A program made the position numbers and the translations under genes. From NCBI GenBank assembly GCA_016213865.1, contig JACQZL010000304.1, forward strand, positions 1 through 10,104: 10,104 bases of DNA, read 5' to 3'. Position 1 is the first letter of the stretch. Every line of letters begins with the position of its first letter. Positions 5,187 to 10,104 of this stretch are shown here, one piece after another. The notes under the pieces were generated by a model. The model had not been told where the DNA came from and ran no database searches. It saw only the letters and a program-made list of their open reading frames with translations. Origin of the DNA: Candidatus Rifleibacteriota bacterium. GTDB taxonomy: Bacteria; UBP17; UBA6191; JACPRK01.

Positions 5187-7421
5187 ATGGCAGGCACGAA
5201 ATCGGGCTTCGTTTTCCCGGTGGTCCTCGTCTCGCTGGCCATCTTCGCCATCGTCGGGATGACGATGATGTTCAGCGGGACCTCCGAGTACCAGCAGACG
5301 GCCGTCGTCACGCACGGCCTGGTCGCCAACCAGCTCGCCCAAGGCGTCCTCGAGGAGATGCGGGCGATTGTCTACGACCGCGTCAATGACGTCGATCCAG
5401 CCAAGGCGGTGTGGCGTCAGGAAGTGATCGACGCCGCCAAGTCGTCGGGCAGCGGCACCGGCAAGCTCGAGAAGGACCTGAAAGCCGAGCTTCCCGAATC
5501 CCAGTCGATGATCGACGCGATGAAAGGCCCCAGCGGTGCCGGTGCCGAGCTCCTGGAAGCGAAGGTGACCTTTCACAACTTCCACGCGATCCGGTACGCG
5601 ACGAAGGACACCTATGAAGTGGACGACGTGTACTACCACTTCCCCGGCCTGGACGCGAAGAAGCCCGAGGCGCCCAACAAGCGCGACTACATCGGGTACT
5701 ACAACGCCCAGGTGGCCGTCCGCTTCGGCAAGGCCAAGAAGTACTTCGCCGTCACGCACGACGTGAAGATCATCGACGTGTCGCCGCCGGCCCGCGAATT
5801 CTGCGTCTTCGCGTTCAACGTCTTCAAACAGGAGCACGAGGGCTATCTCAAGGAGTGCCTCAACAAGGGCGGCGCGATGCACTTCTACTCGGGCGATGCG
5901 GGCCGGATGTTCATCCGCGGGCCGTACTTCCTCGACATCTCGGACCACCCCAAGGGCGTGGGCGGCCACAAACCCGAAAAGGGAATGGGCGCGGCCCCGC
6001 CCGATCCCAGCTTCTGCAACACGAACGAGTGGTGGAATTGGACGATGCTGCCGGCGCCGCACGAGGGCCTGATGGGCGGCAGCTTCAACAACCGATCGCC
6101 GGCGCGCCCGGATGACACCAGCGGTACCTCGGCCAGCTTCAATGCCTTCGGCTTCGACCTCTTCAACGGCGACCCGGGCATCAACATGCCCACCGGTCAG
6201 CAGTGGTTCGTGGGCAACGTGGCGTGGGGCAAGACCAACTTCTCCATCTGGGGCGCCCCGGACAAGGGTCGCGACTACATCAAGTTCCCTCGCTGCCTCA
6301 AGAACAAGTACAACGACCAGGGGCAGAAGACCGGCTCCGAGCCCTACGAGGGCGGTCTGGGGGGCCTGAGCGGCGGCGACGAGTCCTCGGTCATCACTTG
6401 CGAGGGTGACGGCCTGATCGGCAACTACAACGTGGCTGCCTTCAAGTCCTGGGAGGTCAAAATCCCCCCCGTGGTCGGCGCCAAGATCAAGCACTACTCC
6501 GTGGACGTCGACCGGTCCAAGACGGTCAACGTGCCGTACGGCTTCCGCTGGGAGAAGGAGCGCGAGGGCGCCAGCGGCTGGCTGAGCCTGGCGATCGACA
6601 TCATCAGCCTCGCGACCATCTGGATGGGCGGCTTCGGTTCGGTCGCGACCGTGTTGATGAGCGTCGGAAAGGCGACCCTCCAGGGATTTGCCGCAGGCGC
6701 GATGGCCGGCATGCTCTTTCCGGCCACGGCCTTGCCTCCGGTGGGTGTGAGCGCGGCCGACCTGATGCGGATCTCCGAGTACGGGTACTGGCCCACGAAT
6801 TTCAAGCCTTACACTCGTTGCGCCGTGCGGGCCTACAAGACCCTGCCGGAGGCGATGACGGCCCCGGACCAGCCGCTCCTCCTGGACGGCGTGGTGATGG
6901 TCGACAACCTCCAGATGGACCAGACCCTGAACTACCGGGGCAAGGGGATCCTCTCGTGCTTTACCTCCGGCACCGAGAACTTCGATGCGAAGCTGGCGGG
7001 CGGCATCAAGCGTGCCAGCGACGACAGCCACGCGACCGTCGTCTTCATGAACTCCGCCGACCCGCTCTCCACCGAGGCGATGCTGACCCTGGGTAACGTG
7101 GGGTCGACCGACGGCAACGACGCCTCCTTCATGGTCGCGGGCGCGATCATGCCAACGGGTGCGAACACCGTCATCAACGGCAACCTGGTCTGCCTGGCGC
7201 TGAACAAGAAACACATCCCCGACTCTGCTAGCCTGGACGTGTTCTACGACACGGCACGCCTCACCAGCGCGGAGAAGGGCGGCACCTATGATGCGAAGGC
7301 CTGGATCATCCCGGCCGTGTCTCCCAAGATCTCCGGGTTCACCGACCGCTTCACGGTGACCTCGACAGGCGCCATCACGGGCGAGGGCGCTACCGACCTG
7401 GGAGGCTTCACCGGGTTCTAG
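5187..7421 (+). CDS. Very large PilX/GspK-like minor pilin
   Basis: A 744-residue protein starting at ATG 5187, 8 nt after the previous stop. The N-terminus MAGTKSG|FVFPVVLVSLAIFAIVG has a 7-residue leader, Gly at -1, Phe at +1 and a hydrophobic helix to about residue 29. Val replaces Glu at +5, as in GspK/PilX-type subunits, which lack Glu5 and cap the filament tip. The rest is far larger than usual GspK (~300 residues) or PilX (~150-200). It contains a beta segment at ~168-197 shared with the first gene, eight Cys by eye, a G/N/W-rich region (~270-400), a hydrophobic hairpin-like region (465-511: WLSLAIDIISLATIWMGG then a G500-x3-G504-x3-G508 zipper) and a beta-rich C-terminal domain from ~565 (DGVVMVDNLQMD, GKGIL, MVAGAIMPTGANTVINGN). 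It could be a tip adhesin, effector-carrying tip or substrate-recognition subunit; function is unknown. Pilin-like N-terminus is well supported. Confidence 0.8.
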   Translation: MAGTKSGFVFPVVLVSLAIFAIVGMTMMFSGTSEYQQTAVVTHGLVANQLAQGVLEEMRAIVYDRVNDVDPAKAVWRQEVIDAAKSSGSGTGKLEKDLKAELPESQSMIDAMKGPSGAGAELLEAKVTFHNFHAIRYATKDTYEVDDVYYHFPGLDAKKPEAPNKRDYIGYYNAQVAVRFGKAKKYFAVTHDVKIIDVSPPAREFCVFAFNVFKQEHEGYLKECLNKGGAMHFYSGDAGRMFIRGPYFLDISDHPKGVGGHKPEKGMGAAPPDPSFCNTNEWWNWTMLPAPHEGLMGGSFNNRSPARPDDTSGTSASFNAFGFDLFNGDPGINMPTGQQWFVGNVAWGKTNFSIWGAPDKGRDYIKFPRCLKNKYNDQGQKTGSEPYEGGLGGLSGGDESSVITCEGDGLIGNYNVAAFKSWEVKIPPVVGAKIKHYSVDVDRSKTVNVPYGFRWEKEREGASGWLSLAIDIISLATIWMGGFGSVATVLMSVGKATLQGFAAGAMAGMLFPATALPPVGVSAADLMRISEYGYWPTNFKPYTRCAVRAYKTLPEAMTAPDQPLLLDGVVMVDNLQMDQTLNYRGKGILSCFTSGTENFDAKLAGGIKRASDDSHATVVFMNSADPLSTEAMLTLGNVGSTDGNDASFMVAGAIMPTGANTVINGNLVCLALNKKHIPDSASLDVFYDTARLTSAEKGGTYDAKAWIIPAVSPKISGFTDRFTVTSTGAITGEGATDLGGFTGF

Positions 7422-7461
7422 CGGGACGGCGTGTCGTCCCCGGAGCGGATCGCGAGGCACC

Positions 7462-8400
7462 ATGGGCTATCTCGAGAAAGTCTTCCTGAGCACGCTGCTG
7501 CTCTTTGCCCTGGTCATCATCTTCCTGTTCGGCCTCTACTTCGACCTGGGGTCGATGCTGCAGGGCACGGTGCAGCGCACGGGAGACGCCTCGACGCAGG
7601 GCAGTTTCGACCGGGGGGCGGCGCAGCTCGAGCGCGCGTCCATGGCCAAGGAGGTCACCATCAAGGACCGGCTGTCGGTCCCGTTCGCGGGGCCGCGACC
7701 CGTGGCGACCCCGGGCATCTCTGCCGGCGACGCCAACTTCGCGGCCCTCTTTGCCCGCTACAACCAGGGGAAGCTCCCTCCCCCGCTGGACGAGTTGCAG
7801 GATCGGCGGCGCAAGGAGCTGGCCTCCAAGGGCTTCACCCAGGAGTACATCGAGATGGAAGTCCGAGCGATGGAAGACAAGCCCGTGATGGACTCCTGCA
7901 TGCAGATCGACAAGCTGATGGAAGAGGGAAAGGTCGAGGAGGCCGAGCAGATGCTGCTCGAGGCGATAGCCGGCGTCGACCCTCGGGACCTGATGACGCT
8001 GCAGCGCTACCGGATGAAGCTGCAGCAGGTCTACTTCGACTCGAACCAGCTCGACAAGTACAAGACGTTGATGAAGCAAGTCTTCGAGACCGAAGAGAAG
8101 ATCCTCACCCTGCAGGCCAGCTCACCCCTGATGGAAGACAAGCGCATCGCCGAGGGGATCCGCAAGGAGCAAGAAGGCCTCGAGCAGAAGAAGGCCGAAT
8201 TCGACCCCTGGTTCGATGGCGTCTCCAAGATGGCCCAGGAGACCGGCAGCCCCCACAAGATGACGGACAGCATGCGGGCCCAGGTCAAGGCGGGCCTGCT
8301 CAGAGAGCAGGAGGCGGGGCGCATCAGCCAGAAAGACCTGCAGGACTCGCTTGCCCAGCTCGAGGCGATGGAAACCCGCGCGTCGAAGCTGTCCAGATGA
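7462..8400 (+). CDS. Membrane-anchored helical (TPR-like) accessory protein
   Basis: A 312-residue protein; ATG at 7462 follows GAGG (7454-7457). Residues 7-27 (VFLSTLLLFALVIIFLFGLYF) form one N-terminal membrane anchor without a good cleavage site, so the bulk is probably periplasmic. A Ser/Gly/Pro-containing linker (~30-90) precedes a long, charged, helix-rich part. Residues ~149-225 contain a TPR-like signature, GKVEEAEQMLLEAI, followed by LQRYRMKLQQVYF and a KYKTLMKQVFETEEKI helix. The C-terminus (~245-312) is K/E/Q-rich and may be coiled coil. I do not recognise a named family. An anchored helical periplasmic protein in a pilin cassette recalls the role of PilN/PilO or other assembly-platform partners, but there is no sequence basis for that name. 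It occupies the same slot as the unrelated secreted protein at 1630-2589 in the first cassette. Confidence 0.75.
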   Translation: MGYLEKVFLSTLLLFALVIIFLFGLYFDLGSMLQGTVQRTGDASTQGSFDRGAAQLERASMAKEVTIKDRLSVPFAGPRPVATPGISAGDANFAALFARYNQGKLPPPLDELQDRRRKELASKGFTQEYIEMEVRAMEDKPVMDSCMQIDKLMEEGKVEEAEQMLLEAIAGVDPRDLMTLQRYRMKLQQVYFDSNQLDKYKTLMKQVFETEEKILTLQASSPLMEDKRIAEGIRKEQEGLEQKKAEFDPWFDGVSKMAQETGSPHKMTDSMRAQVKAGLLREQEAGRISQKDLQDSLAQLEAMETRASKLSR

Positions 8401-8452
8401 ACCTCAACTGCGCCGGTCCGCGCCGCGGCCGGCTCGACTCTCCGAGAACCCG

Positions 8453-9016
8453 ATGACAACACCGTCCGCTCGACTGGCCTTCGGGCCGGGGTCCCCGGGA
8501 CGAGACGCCTTCACCGCCGTGGAGGTGGTCATCGCGATCCTCATCCTGGTGGCCGGCCTCATCCCGATGTACTTCCTCTTCACGGGGACGCAGGTTTCGG
8601 TTTTCCGCAGCCGCGTTTCGTACATGGCGCTGCACGCCGCCCGTGAAGAGCTGGAAGCCTTGCGCCAGGTTCCCCCCAACAAGCTGATCAACATGCGGCA
8701 CGACTGGGAGCCCCTCACCGGGAGCGTTCTGCGGCGCGTCACGGCCCCCGACAGCGCGGGGGCCACCGTCGCGACCAGCGCGGGGCCGGGCCTGGAGTAC
8801 CCCAAGGACTACGCCCGGATCGAGACCAAGGTCGAGGTTTCGTCCAACGCCGAGGCCGATGCGGACATCCCTCAGAGCACCCATCCGCGCCTCTACCACG
8901 TGCTGCTGCAAGTCCGCTGGCAAGAGATGGGCAAGAGCGAGGAAGAAGGCGGCGCAGGCCACCGTTCGGCTCTCTCTCGTTTCCACACGGTGATCGCCGA
9001 CCACCGGGTGAGGTGA
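8453..9016 (+). CDS. PilV/GspI-like minor prepilin
   Basis: A 187-residue prepilin. ATG 8453 is preferred because it gives a 19-residue leader ending GRDA|FTAVE, with Ala at -1, Phe +1 and Glu +5; the upstream purine patch (CGAGAA, 8443-8448) is weak, and an in-frame ATG at 8351 would lie inside the preceding gene. The hydrophobic helix VVIAILILVAGLIPMYFLF follows. A helix ALHAAREELEALRQV aligns in place with GLATEALEWVRAL of the prepilin at 2603-3376, and the late strands HVLLQVRWQE and FHTVIADH match its AVRATVTVQWK and METILHPE. The V-x-W strand is typical of GspI/PilV minor pseudopilins. It is followed 4 nt later by a J/W-like prepilin, the I-J order of classical gsp and pil operons. Confidence 0.85.
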   Translation: MTTPSARLAFGPGSPGRDAFTAVEVVIAILILVAGLIPMYFLFTGTQVSVFRSRVSYMALHAAREELEALRQVPPNKLINMRHDWEPLTGSVLRRVTAPDSAGATVATSAGPGLEYPKDYARIETKVEVSSNAEADADIPQSTHPRLYHVLLQVRWQEMGKSEEEGGAGHRSALSRFHTVIADHRVR

Positions 9017-9020
9017 GACG

Positions 9021-9884
9021 ATGAAGATACCCTCGCGATTCCTCCCGTCCCCGTCCCGTCTTCGTGAGTCGGGCCCGCGCCGCGGCGTCTCCTTGATCGA
9101 GGCGATTCTCTTTGCCGTGATCGCCCTCGTCCTCCTCATCGTCATCTACCGGTTTCTGACAACCGGGATGGAGCTGGCCGACGAATCGAGCAAGGCGATC
9201 GCGCTCCAGCAGGGTGCGCGCAACCTGGTCGAGAACATGGTCCGCGACGTCAACGCCTGCCACATGTTCGCCGAGGCCTACGAGGACCGGTTCACGGTTC
9301 TCAAGTACCAGTACGAGGACCCCAAGTTCGCCGTGGCCGAAAATGTCGGCCGCGGCAACCTGACGTGGCCCTTCTACACCAACGACGCCGTCACCGTGAG
9401 TCGCCTGCCCGTCTTCAAGTGCGCCTACAAGTTCTTCCCCGACAAGGGGACCGTGATGCGCAAGATCCGCAAGGGCATCCTCGTCTCCAAGACCCCCGCG
9501 GCCGGGGGCGTCGGCGACAACATGTTGAGGCTCTCCGAGTTCAGCTTCGAGGACCAGGGCGGCCCTCCGGGCGAGCCGGCCGAAGGGCGCGTGCTGGCCC
9601 GGAAAGTCAAGAAGTTCAAGCTCGCTTTCTTCGGCTACGACGACCTGGGCGACGGCAGCCTCAAGGAGGCCACGCAGTTGACGGCCAACAGCCTCGAGCG
9701 CAAGATCGCCAAGATCTGCATGGTCGTCCTCAACTTCCAGGCGACCTTCGAAGAGGGGCTCTACAAGGACAAGCTCAAGTCGCCCGAGATCGAGCTGATG
9801 ACCAAGATCTGGTCCTACAAGGGGATCAACGACCACGTCTACAAGGAGTACTTCGGCTCCCAGGACGTGGACGTGCGGTACTGA
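9021..9884 (+). CDS. PilW/GspJ-like minor prepilin
   Basis: A 287-residue prepilin with ATG 9021 preceded by GAGG (9010-9013) at 7 nt. The 22-residue leader ends PRRG|VSLIE (Gly -1, Glu +5); the helix AILFAVIALVLLIVIYRFL runs to about residue 46. The IYRFLTTG and LVENMVRDVNAC segments correspond to LYRFLAFG and VLERIKRDLRSI in the prepilin at 3373-4017, and KIWSYKGINDHVYKEYF near the end recalls SLGSRYYHTFLDD there. V/F-x-C-A-Y strands followed by a charged hairpin (FFPDKGTVMRKI) are compatible with the GspJ/PilW fold. It is longer than most GspJ proteins (~200 residues), with an extra K-rich segment around 190-240. It is the last pilin gene here; a 73-nt gap separates it from the next gene. 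Confidence 0.87.
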   Translation: MKIPSRFLPSPSRLRESGPRRGVSLIEAILFAVIALVLLIVIYRFLTTGMELADESSKAIALQQGARNLVENMVRDVNACHMFAEAYEDRFTVLKYQYEDPKFAVAENVGRGNLTWPFYTNDAVTVSRLPVFKCAYKFFPDKGTVMRKIRKGILVSKTPAAGGVGDNMLRLSEFSFEDQGGPPGEPAEGRVLARKVKKFKLAFFGYDDLGDGSLKEATQLTANSLERKIAKICMVVLNFQATFEEGLYKDKLKSPEIELMTKIWSYKGINDHVYKEYFGSQDVDVRY

Positions 9885-9891
9885 GCACCCG

Positions 9892-9923
9892 TTCGACACC
9901 GGCCGCCGCGGATCGGCTATGCT
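9892..9923 (+). promoter_or_regulatory. Weak candidate promoter before the peptidase gene
   Basis: TTCGAC (9892-9897) and TATGCT (9918-9923) lie in the gap after the last pilin gene. The 20-nt spacer is longer than ideal, so only the -10-like hexamer is persuasive. Confidence 0.2.
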
Positions 9924-9957
9924 GACCGCGTCCGGCCCGGGTGGGCTCGGCGGCACG

Positions 9958-10104
9958 ATGAAGCGTACTCTCCGTCTCGGTTGGCTTGCCCTTTGGCTGG
10001 TCTGCGGTTCGGTCGTGGGGGCCGCGCCGTCGGCCAGGGGGCCGGCCGTGCTGCCCGCCGGCCAGGCAGCCTGGTGACGACGTTGCCGAACGGCCTGCGG
10101 GTCC
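9958..10104 (+). CDS. Start of putative M16-family peptidase, apparently frameshifted; 3'-truncated
   Basis: ATG 9958 (or in-frame ATG 9919) opens a signal peptide, MKRTLRLGWLALWLVCGS then VVGA|AP, but this frame stops at TGA 10075-10077 after 39 codons. The frame ending at 10104 instead reads LVTTLPNGLRV (10071-10103). 'T-x-L-x-NGLRV' is the characteristic opening of the M16 zinc peptidase N-terminal domain (insulinase/mitochondrial processing peptidase type), where a secreted signal peptide just before it is usual. That second frame has no ATG upstream here; only TTG 9981 or GTG 10074 could start it. One missing base between the signal peptide and 10074, for example in the G-runs at 10017-10021 or 10037-10041, would join the two. 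It could be a sequencing error, a real inactivation, or two independent starts. The M16 zinc motif (HxxEH) would lie beyond the window, so family assignment rests on a few residues. Confidence 0.5.

Noticed and set aside
4884..7463. 859-codon open frame on the minus strand
   Set aside because: It is antisense to the pilin-like gene at 5187-7421, is rich in R/H/V/G as expected for a GC-rich shadow frame, and shows no domain, signal or ribosome binding site.
8739..9956. 405-codon open frame on the minus strand
   Set aside because: It lies opposite two clear prepilin genes and has shadow-like composition without recognisable motifs.

Overview
This is a GC-rich, densely coding bacterial window in which every supported gene is on the + strand. 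No marker gene fixes the lineage. Sec signal peptides, several prepilin-type N-termini and secreted accessory proteins suggest a diderm (Gram-negative-type) bacterium with type IV pilus or type II secretion-like machinery. The GC content and an intergenic-type 'CAGAGACGCAGAGAC' inverted repeat would fit an environmental lineage such as Planctomycetota, Riflebacteria-like or Myxococcota-like bacteria, but that is a guess.

Layout: (1) nt 3-1637, the 3' part of a large PilX/GspK-like minor pilin (cut by the window start); (2) 1630-2589, a secreted beta-rich protein of unknown function; (3) 2603-3376, a PilV/GspI-like prepilin whose 5' end carries a 207-bp MITE-like inverted-repeat element; (4) 3373-4017, a PilW/GspJ-like prepilin. 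A short gap (4018-4098) with a plausible sigma70-type promoter follows. (5) 4099-5178, a secreted protein with very acidic ends and a five-glycine zipper; (6) 5187-7421, a large PilX/GspK-like minor pilin with an internal hydrophobic hairpin; (7) 7462-8400, a membrane-anchored helical protein; (8) 8453-9016, a second PilV/GspI-like prepilin; (9) 9021-9884, a second PilW/GspJ-like prepilin. The window ends with a signal peptide (from 9958) and, in another frame, the first residues of an M16-type (insulinase-family) peptidase, so this gene looks frameshifted and is cut by the window end.

The main point is that genes 1-4 and 6-9 have the same order: large K/X-like pilin, accessory exported protein, I/V-like pilin, J/W-like pilin. 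In known type II secretion and type IV pilus systems, the I, J and K (V, W, X) minor pseudopilins form the tip or initiation complex of the filament. The window therefore looks like two alternative tip cassettes in tandem, each with its own very large K/X subunit and its own unrelated accessory protein. No assembly ATPase, platform protein, secretin, prepilin peptidase or obvious major pilin is present, so the core machinery must be encoded elsewhere.
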